From assembly GCF_003002025.1 (NCBI RefSeq), contig NZ_PVZB01000010.1, positions 220,327 to 284,326 of the forward strand: a DNA stretch of 64,000 nucleotides. Direction: 5' to 3'. This document shows positions 1 to 8,270 of the stretch, one piece after another; the first letter of the stretch is position 1; the number at the start of each line of letters is the position of its first letter. The stretch is from Paraburkholderia sp. BL25I1N1 (GTDB lineage: Bacteria; Pseudomonadota; Gammaproteobacteria; Burkholderiales; Burkholderiaceae). A program made the translations under genes and the position numbers. The notes under the pieces are model-generated. The model was not told where the DNA came from, made no database searches, and worked only from the letters and a program-made list of their open reading frames with translations.

Positions 1-1132
1 GGTAACCGTTGGCAAAAAACGTCGGCACCGGCAAACGCTCCGGCTGATGCGCGAGGCCGAGCAGGCCGGTCAGATGCGTGCCCTGAAAAATGTTGTAGCC
101 GCGATAGCCGTCGACATCCCACGCCAAACGGTAGGGCAACGAGAGCCCGTCGCGCATCACGAGCAAGGTGGCAAGCTGCGTGTTGGTGAGGCATTCATCG
201 TGCGAAGGCGTGCGTCCGCTGCAGCGCAACGAATCGATGATCTCTGCCTCGCGCTCACGGCATGCGGCGACGTCGCTGACAATGCCGTCCGCCGCGCCGT
301 CGAGCCGGTCGCACGCGGCGAGCGTGCGTTGATAGACGTGTTCGAGCAGCATCGGTGGAATGAAGCCGCCGGGCGTGCCGTATTCCGCCTGGCCGAGTTT
401 CACGCCCAGCAGACGCACGCCAGTGAAATTGAGCGCGGGCGAATTCGCGATCACGCCGTCGTAATCGTCGGGATAGCGCTGCATCACGGTGTAGCCTTCG
501 CGGCCGCCGGTCGAACCGCCGGCGAAATACATGCGTTGCGGCGGCCGGCCGTATGCGCGGGCAATCAGCGCAAGCGCGGCATCGTGGGTTTTCTTCAGAT
601 GCGCAAAGCCGAAGTTGGTGACCGCCTCGTCAACGAGGCCGAACACCGCCACCGACGAATCGCCGACATGCCCCGAGTCGTCGCCGAAGGTCGCATAACC
701 TTGCGCGAGCGGCGCGCGGTTCGGCGAAAACGGCATCACGCCGGTGCCGCTCACCACCACGCCGTTATAACCGCCGCCACCGATCTGCAACGCGCGGCCG
801 TTCCAGCGGCGCGGCAAATTCAGGTCGAAACGGATATCCGGCGTCGTGGCGCTGAACCCTTTTATGCGGCCGGTGATACGGCAATACTCGCCGCCTTGCT
901 GATTGCCGGGTGCGGTCGCGCTCACCATCGCCGCGCTTTCGATCTGCACGCCGGCAGTGGGCAACGCAATCAGTTCGGGTTGCAGGACGGCGCCCGCCAA
1001 TTCCGCACAGCGCATGGCGAGCGGCGCTTCCGCGAGCGCCGGCTGAGCGGCAAGCCACAACATCGCGCCGACAAAGCGGATGACCGCGCGCGAATCTCGC
1101 GCGACACGCGCACAGCGCCGCCGCGACCTCAT
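1..1132 (-). CDS. Tannase/feruloyl esterase family protein (3' end outside window)
   Basis: Probable secreted or periplasmic serine esterase acting on plant phenolic esters. About 377 codons are visible and the C-terminus runs off the left edge. The N-terminus is basic followed by a hydrophobic stretch ending in PALA-EAP (about residues 22-36), a plausible signal peptide. The nucleophile motif reads GGSTGGRE, where the tannase family usually has GCSTGGR; a conserved FGDDSGH segment precedes it. The start ATG overlaps the stop of the upstream acyltransferase gene (ATGA at 1129-1132), so the two are probably co-translated. The Cys-to-Gly change in the nucleophile motif removes one half of a disulfide known in fungal family members. 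Substrate is not predictable from the sequence. Confidence 0.8.
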   Translation of the reverse strand, partial: MRSRRRCARVARDSRAVIRFVGAMLWLAAQPALAEAPLAMRCAELAGAVLQPELIALPTAGVQIESAAMVSATAPGNQQGGEYCRITGRIKGFSATTPDIRFDLNLPRRWNGRALQIGGGGYNGVVVSGTGVMPFSPNRAPLAQGYATFGDDSGHVGDSSVAVFGLVDEAVTNFGFAHLKKTHDAALALIARAYGRPPQRMYFAGGSTGGREGYTVMQRYPDDYDGVIANSPALNFTGVRLLGVKLGQAEYGTPGGFIPPMLLEHVYQRTLAACDRLDGAADGIVSDVAACREREAEIIDSLRCSGRTPSHDECLTNTQLATLLVMRDGLSLPYRLAWDVDGYRGYNIFQGTHLTGLLGLAHQPERLPVPTFFANGY

Positions 1133-2262
1133 CCGTAACCCGCGCCATTGGCGACCGCAGCCGACTTCTGCCCTTTCCAGCCGTTCCAGCCGCGCGCGAT
1201 CATCAGCACGGCGCCGATAGCCACGAGATCGCCGCCCAGACCGATCAGCACGCCGCGAAAGCCATGAAACATATGCGGCGTCGCCGTATCGACGATCAGC
1301 GAAACGAGTGTGCCCGCAACGAAACACACGAGCCCCGTGCGGCCGACGGTCACCACGGCAGGCAGCCGCCGCGCGAGCCACGCGATGCTGCCCAGACGCA
1401 CGAGCTGTGCGGCGAGCCAGGCAATGACGATGAAGTTGATCACGCGGTCAGGAGACAGATTCTGTTTAAACGCGCCGGGCAAAGGTTGCGTCAGCACGAA
1501 GAGTTTGACAACAGCGAACGCCAGCACCGCGACCACCGCGACTCGCGTGAACCAGCGCGCGGTGCGGGTTGCGTGAAAGCGCTCGCTGATGGGCTGCACC
1601 CGGCAGAGAATCCCGAGCACGAACATCAGTTGCCATGCAAACGGATTAAAAGCCCAGTCGGCCACATCGTCAATGCTGAATAATGCGGCCAACGGCCGGG
1701 CCAGCGCCCAGATCAGCAAGCTCAGGCTCACCGCCATGAGCGGCGAACGCCGCGCCAGCGGCACCGCGAACGGCACGCTGAGCGCGAAGACCACGTACAT
1801 GGGCAATACACTCGACAGATAAGGCTGGCGCCGCAGCAGCATGATATCGAAAGCGTCGCGCAGCGGCTGAACCGCAAAAGGCGGCCAGCCGGTGAGGTCC
1901 ACCATGGGACGGTTCAGATTCAGCGTTGCGAGAACGGCGCCGGACAGCAGCGTCAAGACCGCCGTCAACAGATAGGCACGGTAGATTTCCCAGCAGCGCC
2001 GCATGAAGCGCATCTTCGCCGCGTTCTCGCCGCGGCCCGCGAGCACCGCCGTGTACGCCGCCGCCGAAGCATAGCCGCCGAGAAACACGAACACTTCCGC
2101 CGAATCGCACAACGCGTAGGCATGCAGCATCAGATGCGACAGCGCGCTGCCGGGAATGTGGTCCAGCACGATGACGATCAGTACGACGCCGCGAAAGAAG
2201 TCCACTTCGATCGAGCGCCCTCCAGGAGGACTTCCACCGGGGCGGCCGCGACGGGTTTCCAT
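1129..2262 (-). CDS. OpgC-type integral membrane acyltransferase
   Basis: A 377-residue multi-pass membrane protein with about ten hydrophobic helices. The start RSIEVDFFRGVVLIVIVLDH matches the OpgC/acyltransferase-3-like family, in which OpgC adds succinyl groups to periplasmic glucans. Conserved features seen are the early Asp in VDFFRG, the H of LDHIPGS and the SAEVFVFLGGYASA segment. It lies directly upstream of, and overlaps by four bases, the tannase-like gene, which suggests a two-gene transcript. No opgGH genes are nearby, so a role in glucan modification is inferred from the family only. The first ATG of the frame has no clear ribosome site, so the exact start is uncertain. Confidence 0.85.
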   Translation of the reverse strand: METRRGRPGGSPPGGRSIEVDFFRGVVLIVIVLDHIPGSALSHLMLHAYALCDSAEVFVFLGGYASAAAYTAVLAGRGENAAKMRFMRRCWEIYRAYLLTAVLTLLSGAVLATLNLNRPMVDLTGWPPFAVQPLRDAFDIMLLRRQPYLSSVLPMYVVFALSVPFAVPLARRSPLMAVSLSLLIWALARPLAALFSIDDVADWAFNPFAWQLMFVLGILCRVQPISERFHATRTARWFTRVAVVAVLAFAVVKLFVLTQPLPGAFKQNLSPDRVINFIVIAWLAAQLVRLGSIAWLARRLPAVVTVGRTGLVCFVAGTLVSLIVDTATPHMFHGFRGVLIGLGGDLVAIGAVLMIARGWNGWKGQKSAAVANGAGYG

Positions 2263-2814
2263 TCAGGTACTCGCAGGAGAGACGCACGCATGCCGCGCGT
2301 CGTTTTTCGTAGAAACATCATGACAATAAAACGTTCCCAGCGAGGCTGCGCAGATCAGCGCCGCGCGCTGACAACCCGCCTCTAATTTCGGATGATGTGG
2401 CGGTGATTTGAAATTCGGTTGTCGGCATGCGGTAATACTGAGTCATCGCGTCTTCAATTCGCGGCAAGATTTGCGGCTTTAATTTGGCGTCGCGCGGGGG
2501 ATCGGTAATCGGCGCGGAAAATAAATCGCTGGATGCGATGCGCGATTTTTTTCGCTTTTTTTCATCGTAGGATGGTTTCATGCACGCCCGTCGGACCTCG
2601 CGCGATTCGCGCGACGCCACCGTTCGACGGCGGCCACTCATGTGGACCGGACACGCGAGCCGGCCGATCCGCGATCGGCCGGCTCGCCGAGCGTCATTGC
2701 GACGCCTTCCACTCGCCACGGCCGACCCGAGTGTCACCGATGCGCGCCGGTCCTTCCACTACCGCCCAGAACGGCTGCGCCGCGCGCGCCGCCTTCGCAC
2801 TGGAAGACGACCAC
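2263..2814. other. 552-base intergenic region between divergent acyltransferase genes
   Basis: No supported gene. The left part (about 2370-2580) is less GC-rich with T and A runs and probably carries the divergent promoters. The right part contains a very strong perfect hairpin at 2655-2687. An open frame runs upstream of the plus-strand acyltransferase to 2533, but it crosses the hairpin and shows no family similarity. Confidence 0.6.
2655..2687. repeat. Perfect 15-bp inverted repeat with 3-base loop
   Basis: The left arm GCGAGCCGGCCGATC (2655-2669) and right arm GATCGGCCGGCTCGC (2673-2687) are exact reverse complements around CGC. In RNA this would be an extremely stable hairpin. No T-run follows on either strand, so it is not a standard intrinsic terminator. 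It lies 128 bases ahead of the acyltransferase start. Confidence 0.9.
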
Positions 2815-3972
2815 ATGAACAACAGAATTGCCGGCTTCGACGGATTGCGTGCGATCGCAGTCCTGATGGTATTTTTTCAGCACCGCCTGTTCGGCGACAT
2901 CGGCGAGATTGGCCATCTCGGCGTATGGATCTTTTTTGCGCTGAGCGGATTTCTGATCATCGGCATTCTTGCTGCGCAACGCGCACGCATTGAAAGCGGC
3001 GCGAGCCGATTCGGCACCGAATTGAAGCGCTTTCTGTTTCGCCGGACCCTGCGCATTTTTCCGATCTACTACCTGATGCTGGTGGTGATGTGCGTGCTGA
3101 TGGCATTCGGCATGGCAAGTCCCGAACGGGCGAGCGGCATGCCGTTTCATTTCGCCTATCTGTCGAATATCTGGATCGGCTCCGTGCTGCACTATTGGCC
3201 GGGGCGCTACTCGCATTTGTGGAGCCTCGCAATCGAAGAGCAGTTTTATCTCGTGTTCGCACCGCTCCTGCTGCTGCTTGCCACGCGTCGGCATCGCGCG
3301 GTGTGTGTTGCGATCGTCGTGGCCGGGCTCGGTTCGCTGCTCGCCATGCGCGCGGCGCATTGGCAGGAAATCACCATTTACACGCATCCGCTGACGAACT
3401 TCTGGTTGCTGGCGTTGGGTGGCATTGGCGGCTTGATGATCGCGGGGCGAGCGAGCCGCTTGCGAGGCTGGCTCGGGCACGGTGTGACACTCTTCGCGCT
3501 GAGTCTCGCGCTGGTGGGCTTCTGCGCGACCGAGCCGAGATGGAGCGAGGTGGACAGTCCACTGCTGTTCACCCTGGTCAGTGCTTCGTACGGTTTGTGC
3601 ATCGCGGCGCTGGTGTGCTCGATTGCCTGCTGCCGCAACGCCTTCGTGATCGGCCTGCTTGAAACGGGCTGGCTGGTGAGCTTCGGGCGAATCAGCTATG
3701 GCTTTTACCTCTATCACAATCTGATCCCGGACCTGACGCGCAACCATCACGCCGCGGCGCTCTTTGGCGGCACGGTGCCCGTGTGGGCGCACGTGGTGGG
3801 CATCGCCGGGTCGTTTGTGATTTCGCTTGCGATGGCGATGCTGTCATGGCGGCTGATCGAAGAGCCGATCCTTCGTTTGAAGACGCGGCCTGCGTCGGCG
3901 ACGTCGCCTTCGCGTCGTGAGCGGACAGAGCATTCGTCGAGGAATGACAGCACCGCATCCGACGCAGCCTGA
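2815..3972 (+). CDS. Acyltransferase 3 family membrane protein
   Basis: A 385-residue multi-pass membrane acyltransferase of the type that O-acylates exopolysaccharide, LPS or other envelope glycans. The start is placed at the ATG giving MNNRIAGFDGLRAIAVLMVF, the standard family opening. The conserved H of FFQHRLFGD and the RRTLRIFPIYYL and SLAIEEQFYLVF motifs follow. The frame is open further upstream, but the extra residues have no family similarity. The C-terminus (after about residue 350) is a polar cytoplasmic tail. It stands alone on the plus strand; the acceptor is unknown. Confidence 0.88.
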   Translation: MNNRIAGFDGLRAIAVLMVFFQHRLFGDIGEIGHLGVWIFFALSGFLIIGILAAQRARIESGASRFGTELKRFLFRRTLRIFPIYYLMLVVMCVLMAFGMASPERASGMPFHFAYLSNIWIGSVLHYWPGRYSHLWSLAIEEQFYLVFAPLLLLLATRRHRAVCVAIVVAGLGSLLAMRAAHWQEITIYTHPLTNFWLLALGGIGGLMIAGRASRLRGWLGHGVTLFALSLALVGFCATEPRWSEVDSPLLFTLVSASYGLCIAALVCSIACCRNAFVIGLLETGWLVSFGRISYGFYLYHNLIPDLTRNHHAAALFGGTVPVWAHVVGIAGSFVISLAMAMLSWRLIEEPILRLKTRPASATSPSRRERTEHSSRNDSTASDAA

Positions 3973-4098
3973 TCCAGGCGCGACCGGCGCTCACTTGCAA
4001 GCGGCGCAGTTGGGGGCACCGTTAGCGCGCGTTCAAAATGGGCCGTGGTACGCGCATTGCTGCACAACGGTGTACCCCAATCAACCGGAGAGCCCGTC

Positions 4099-4356
4099 GT
4101 GGCAACCATGGCCAATTCCCCGAACGAGCAAGCACACGAGCCCGCGCGCCAGCCCGAGGAAGATCCCGGCAGGCCGCCCACCGAGGTTTCCAAGCCAATC
4201 GGCGACGCAATCCCCACACCGGTCGAACCGGGTCTCGATCAGCCGCTGCCGAAAAAAGGCGAGACGCCGCCCGCTGATGAAGCCGATGGCGAGGCACTCG
4301 GCGACACCGACACGCCTCCGGGCGTGCCGGAGCCCGGACCATCGGATTTCGCGTAG
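4099..4356 (+). CDS. Small acidic proline-rich hypothetical protein
   Basis: An 85-residue protein, highly acidic and rich in Pro, Glu, Asp and Gly, with no membrane segment or cysteine; probably disordered. The GTG start at 4099 is chosen because GGAGAG lies seven bases upstream; an ATG at 4108 is the alternative. It ends about 20 bases before the terminator of the convergent FtsH-like gene. I do not recognise a domain. The composition bias makes conservation hard to judge by eye. Confidence 0.5.
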   Translation: MATMANSPNEQAHEPARQPEEDPGRPPTEVSKPIGDAIPTPVEPGLDQPLPKKGETPPADEADGEALGDTDTPPGVPEPGPSDFA

Positions 4357-4375
4357 TCGTAGTTAGTGCCAGCGA

Positions 4376-4406
4376 ATAAAAAAGCGGCGCCCTTAACTGG
4401 CGCCGC
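4376..4406 (-). terminator. Intrinsic terminator of the FtsH-like gene
   Basis: On the minus strand the stem GCGGCGCC, loop AGTTAAG, stem GGCGCCGC is followed directly by TTTTTTATT. The plus strand lacks a T-run. A second 8-bp dyad (TTGATTGC/GCAATCAA, 4411-4432) lies between it and the stop codon at 4444. Confidence 0.85.
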
Positions 4407-4443
4407 CCATTGATTGCTTCGAGGCAATCAATCGATCATTCGT

Positions 4444-6348
4444 TCAAGCCGCTTCCGGCTCGTGAACGATCTTCAGTGCGCTCTTGTGTTCCCTGATCAG
4501 CCGATACACGGTTTCTCCGGGCACGGTCTCCTGCTCGAGCAATTCGTCCGCAATCGCGCGCAGCACCGGCTCGTACGCATGCAGCAAGCCGTAACACAGT
4601 TGGTTCAATTCCTTGAGCAGCACATTCGCGTGCTCGATAGCGCTCTTCATTTGCAGACCCGCGTACTGCGAGGGCAGCGCCGCCAGGCTGAACAGATCGC
4701 CGTCGCTGTTGAAACCGAATTTCGACACCATGTCGAGGCTGATGCGCGACGCTTCCTGCAAATCTGAAGCGGCGCCGCTCGATGCTTCGGAGAACGTCAG
4801 AATTTCCGCGTTGCGGCCGCCGAGCAACACCTGGATTTCGTTGCGGATCTCAGTCTCGCGATACAGGTGTTTGTCTTGCGCTTTTGTGATCAGCGCGACG
4901 CCGAGCGCACCGCCACGTGGCAAAATCGTGACCTCTTCCAGCACGCCAGTGCCCAGCAGCGCGGCGACGAGGCCATGCCCCGCTTCGTGCACGGCGATAC
5001 GGGTGCGTTCGTCTTCGCTCAGCGCGCGCTCGGCGCCGCTCACGTCGCCGATCCGCGCGATCTTGATCGCTTCCATGAAATGCTTCGAGGTGATTTCGGT
5101 GTCGCCCGCCTTACGCGCGACGAGCCCCGCCTGATTCACCACCATCGCGACCGTTGCCGGCGACAAACCGGTGGTGAGGCGCGCCAGTTGATCGTAATCG
5201 ATGCCGGCGGCTTTCGACTTCAGCTTCTCCGCGTAGAAACGGAAAATCTTCGCGCGGTCTTCGCGATCGGGCAAACGGACCTGCACGGTGCGATCGAAGC
5301 GGCCCGGCCGGCGCAATGCCTCATCGAGATTGTCGGGGTGATTGGTCGCCGCGACGATGATCACGCCTTCGTTCGAAGCGAAGCCATCCATTTCCGCCAG
5401 CAGTTGATTGATGATGCGGTTGCTCTCGGCTTCGACCGGACCGCTGCCGGTATCCGTGCGCTTGGCGAGCCCGTCGGCTTCGTCGATGAAGATCACCGTG
5501 GGCGCATTCTTGCGCGCCAGTTCGAACAGATGCTTGACCTTCTGGATGCCGACGCCGTAGTACTTCGCGCTGAAATAGCTGCCCGTGATCGAGATGAAGT
5601 TCGCGCCGCACTCGCCGGCCAGCGCCTGCGCAAGCCGCGTCTTGCCGACGCCGGGGCCGCCCACCATCAGAATGCCGCACGGTGCGCGCACGCCCATCGA
5701 CGTGAACTGCTTCGGGTCGGAGAGATAGCCGCGAATGTCCGCGAGCGCCGCCTTCGCTTCGCCCGCGCCGATCACGTCGTCGAAACGCAGTGCGGGCGCC
5801 CTCGCGAGCAGCGTCGCGCCGCCGCGCATTTCGCGGCGCATGAACCACACCATGCCGCCGACCAGCAGTAACGGCAGCAGCACGCTGATGGCGTCGCGCA
5901 CCTGATCGAATGCCTGCACCCAGCGCGCGCCGCCGGTTTGAATATCCGCATCGGGAAGCCAGACGAGTTGATAGGCGGCGGCTTCGTCAGCCTTCGGCTC
6001 GCCGAGTAGCAGCGCGTGCGAGAACGTCGCGTTGTGGTCGGTGACGAAGTATTTCGTGCCGTCGCGCTTCGAGATCAGAATCGCGTTGGGACTCACGCCG
6101 ATCGCGGCAACCTTGGCGTCGTGAATATCGCGCAGCATTTGCGAGGCGTCTTTCTCTTCATGCGTCCATGCCGAGGAATCGTGGCGCATCTGGCTCGCGA
6201 CGCCGGTCAACGCAGGCGCGACCTGTGCCGCTCGCTGCTGGTAATGCCACACGCCGAAGGCGAGCAGCACTGCGATAAGCGCCGCCGCCACCGAGATGGC
6301 GATCTTGCGCGTGCGTCTTTTACCAAGCGAATTGTTTCGCGGCTTCAT
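4444..6348 (-). CDS. FtsH-like membrane AAA+ zinc metalloprotease
   Basis: A 634-residue membrane-anchored ATP-dependent protease with FtsH architecture. There is a transmembrane helix at about residues 16-34, a periplasmic segment, a second helix near 152-170, then the AAA+ module. Walker A is GGPGVGKT (near 229), Walker B is VIFIDEAD (near 285), and the SRH region has AATNHPDNLDEALRRPGRFD. The peptidase zinc motif HEAGH lies near 452 and the third ligand is likely the Asp in SDLQEA. Walker A departs from the usual GPPGTGKT, and the periplasmic segment is long and unlike that of the housekeeping FtsH. It is therefore probably an accessory paralog rather than the essential copy. It is monocistronic with its own terminator. 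Confidence 0.92.
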   Translation of the reverse strand: MKPRNNSLGKRRTRKIAISVAAALIAVLLAFGVWHYQQRAAQVAPALTGVASQMRHDSSAWTHEEKDASQMLRDIHDAKVAAIGVSPNAILISKRDGTKYFVTDHNATFSHALLLGEPKADEAAAYQLVWLPDADIQTGGARWVQAFDQVRDAISVLLPLLLVGGMVWFMRREMRGGATLLARAPALRFDDVIGAGEAKAALADIRGYLSDPKQFTSMGVRAPCGILMVGGPGVGKTRLAQALAGECGANFISITGSYFSAKYYGVGIQKVKHLFELARKNAPTVIFIDEADGLAKRTDTGSGPVEAESNRIINQLLAEMDGFASNEGVIIVAATNHPDNLDEALRRPGRFDRTVQVRLPDREDRAKIFRFYAEKLKSKAAGIDYDQLARLTTGLSPATVAMVVNQAGLVARKAGDTEITSKHFMEAIKIARIGDVSGAERALSEDERTRIAVHEAGHGLVAALLGTGVLEEVTILPRGGALGVALITKAQDKHLYRETEIRNEIQVLLGGRNAEILTFSEASSGAASDLQEASRISLDMVSKFGFNSDGDLFSLAALPSQYAGLQMKSAIEHANVLLKELNQLCYGLLHAYEPVLRAIADELLEQETVPGETVYRLIREHKSALKIVHEPEAA

Positions 6349-6881
6349 GAGTCACTTCCAAAAACGGGCTCAAAGCGAGCCCCGATACTTGTCAAAGTTC
6401 AGATGGGCAGAGGTTGGCGGAGGGGAATCGACTGATGCGACACCATGCATAACCGGAAGACAGGACAGCCAACCATGCGTCCCTTTTTAACGACGTGCCC
6501 ACGGCCAGTATGCCGTGTCGCCGCTTCTTCCAAATCGCAGAAAAGGCCTAGTTCTACCGTCTATCCGGCGTTTTCGAGCCGCCGGATTTTGGGGAGCGAG
6601 CACTGTGTGCAGCGCGCCATGAGACTGCTCCGGCGCACAGTTTATCAGCGCTAAATTCATTGCGTATTCCGCATATCTACTATTAACCGCTCCCTATTTA
6701 AAAGCGGTCAGAATTACTGAATATAGTCTTGTCCATGCTCGCTTATCCTCCGACGAAAAATGCCCGCTGCCGCCGCGTTCATCTGCATCTACTCTAAGAA
6801 GACCGCCGTGGATGCAGGTTCGCCGCAGCGAGCTGCACAATCCTGTGCATCACCGCGACGCCACACGATGGGAGGACTGCC
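6349..6881. other. 533-base gap between FtsH-like and nitronate monooxygenase genes
   Basis: No supported gene. The segment 6650-6740 is AT-rich and contains a dyad ACCGCT-N11-AGCGGT (6686-6708) and a TATAGT at 6722, so it probably holds the promoter of the nitronate monooxygenase gene. The rest shows nothing I can identify. Confidence 0.5.
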
Positions 6882-7907
6882 ATGCACGACAACACGCCGG
6901 TATTCGACACAGCGCTGACCCGTTTGCTCGGTTGTCGGCATCCCGTCATTTCGGCCGGTATGGGCGGCCCGGCGCGCGCGGAGTTAGCGGTGGCCGTTTC
7001 TGAAGCCGGCGGCTTCGGTCTGCTCGGCATGGTTGGAGAAGCGCCGGAAGTGATCGAGTGCGAAATCGCCGCCGTGCGAGCGACGACGAACCGGCCGTTC
7101 GGCGTCAACCTCATTCCTTTCCGGACGGAGCCCGCGCTGCTCGATGCGCAACTCGACGTGTGCCGGGCGGCGCAGGTGCCGGCCATGTGCTTCTTCTGGG
7201 ACGTCATGCCTGACGTGGTGAAACGGGCTAAAGATGCCGGCGCGCTCGTCCTCTGGCAGGTCGGCTCGCTCGACGAAGCGCTCGCCGCGCAGCAGGCCGG
7301 CGTGGACGCAATCATCGCGCAAGGCGTGGAAGCCGGCGGCCACGTGCGCGGGCGCATCGGAATCACGGCGCTGCTGCCGGAACTTACGCAGCGTTTGCGC
7401 GTGCCGGTGGTGGCCTCCGGCGGCTTCGCGACCGGTGGCGGCCTGGTTGCCGCGCTCGCGCTCGGCGCGGTGGGCATTCACTGCGGCACGCTATTCGTCG
7501 CCACGCATGAATCTTTCGCGCACGACTATCACAAGCAACGGATCGTCGATGCTCGCGCGGGCGACACCGTGCATACCGACATCTACGCGATCAACTGGCC
7601 GCCCGGCTCGCCGGTGCGCGTGCTGGCCAACAGCGTGACGCGCGAGGCCGGCGATCATCTGTTCGGCAATCAACCGCACGTGTTGCCGCGCGAAGAAATC
7701 GCACACGACGACCAAGGGCCGATCTACAAATTCAGCACGATCTCCCCGCTGCGCGACACGGTGGGCGATCTGGAAAAAATGGCCTTGTTCGCGGGGGAAT
7801 CGTCGGCGCTGGTCGAGCGGTGCGCGTCGGCGGCGGAAGTTATCGACCGGCTCATGAACGAGGCGGCGGAAGCAGCGGCGCGGGTCCGCGCCGCAGGTGT
7901 GCATTGA
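6882..7907 (+). CDS. Nitronate monooxygenase (2-nitropropane dioxygenase family)
   Basis: A 341-residue FMN-dependent TIM-barrel enzyme that oxidises alkyl nitronates, a detoxification role. Family marks are HPVISAGMGG at the N-terminus, the AQGVEAGGHVRG segment carrying the His thought to act as base, and the phosphate-binding SGGFATGGGLVAAL-ALGA region followed by GTLF. GGGAGGA sits just upstream of the start. The gene is monocistronic and followed by a GC-rich hairpin. The divergent neighbours do not indicate a substrate. Confidence 0.9.
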   Translation: MHDNTPVFDTALTRLLGCRHPVISAGMGGPARAELAVAVSEAGGFGLLGMVGEAPEVIECEIAAVRATTNRPFGVNLIPFRTEPALLDAQLDVCRAAQVPAMCFFWDVMPDVVKRAKDAGALVLWQVGSLDEALAAQQAGVDAIIAQGVEAGGHVRGRIGITALLPELTQRLRVPVVASGGFATGGGLVAALALGAVGIHCGTLFVATHESFAHDYHKQRIVDARAGDTVHTDIYAINWPPGSPVRVLANSVTREAGDHLFGNQPHVLPREEIAHDDQGPIYKFSTISPLRDTVGDLEKMALFAGESSALVERCASAAEVIDRLMNEAAEAAARVRAAGVH

Positions 7908-7924
7908 CAGTCACGTGCTGGGGA

Positions 7925-7957
7925 GATGCGACGGGCCTCTTCGGGCCCGTTCGCATC
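7925..7957 (+). terminator. Terminator-like hairpin after nitronate monooxygenase
   Basis: Arms GATGCGACGGGCC and GGCCCGTTCGCATC pair around a short loop (one offset in the stem), 18 bases after the stop codon. No T-run follows, so it may be a transcript-end stabiliser rather than an intrinsic terminator. Confidence 0.55.
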
Positions 7958-7987
7958 GTCGCCACTTGCTCTCTCAGATTCTGCTGT

Positions 7988-8017
7988 TTTTATTAGCTTT
8001 TATTAGCTTTTGTTAGC
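7988..8017. repeat. Three tandem 10-bp repeats (TTTTATTAGC)
   Basis: Two exact copies of TTTTATTAGC are followed by TTTTGTTAGC. The 10-base period matches one helical turn, and the AT-rich block stands out in a GC-rich genome. It could be a bent-DNA or regulator-binding array for the downstream AraC gene; the function is inferred only. Confidence 0.8.
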
Positions 8018-8175
8018 GATGCCGGCCTGCATCGATCTGGTTCTCCTCGGCTCGGCGCATATCTGTGCGCAGTTTCGATTCCCATTCGGGCGGCGGCCGA
8101 CTCCCTGCCACGCCCCCAGCGAAAACGATCTGCATCTAATCACGCAACATTAATGCAGGTTTTTTGTTAGGCTTG

Positions 8176-8200
8176 ACCGTCCGTCTCACATTCGGACGGT
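8176..8200. promoter_or_regulatory. Perfect 8-bp dyad upstream of AraC-family gene
   Basis: ACCGTCCG (8176-8183) and CGGACGGT (8193-8200) are exact reverse complements with 9 bases between. Placement about 70 bases before the likely ATG suggests an operator, possibly autoregulatory. A GTG codon at the right arm could also start the frame. Confidence 0.55.
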
Positions 8201-8270
8201 GGCGCGTGAAATACCCGTACGCGCGCCGCGACCCCGCCGAAACACATTTCCCGCTTGCAGCAACCGATTA

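Larger units (their letters stand above)
7908..8270. other. 363-base gap with repeats ahead of the AraC gene
   Basis: No gene is supported. The gap contains the hairpin at 7925-7957, three tandem 10-mers at 7988-8017, and the dyad at 8176-8200 next to a GTTAGGCTTGACC segment that could be a -35 region. Confidence 0.6.

Noticed and set aside
2533..2814. N-terminal extension of the acyltransferase at 2815
   Set aside because: The added residues have no family similarity, cross a strong hairpin and precede a standard family start.
6445..6654. Small open frame in the gap before nitronate monooxygenase
   Set aside because: No ribosome site, no domain, and composition like non-coding DNA.
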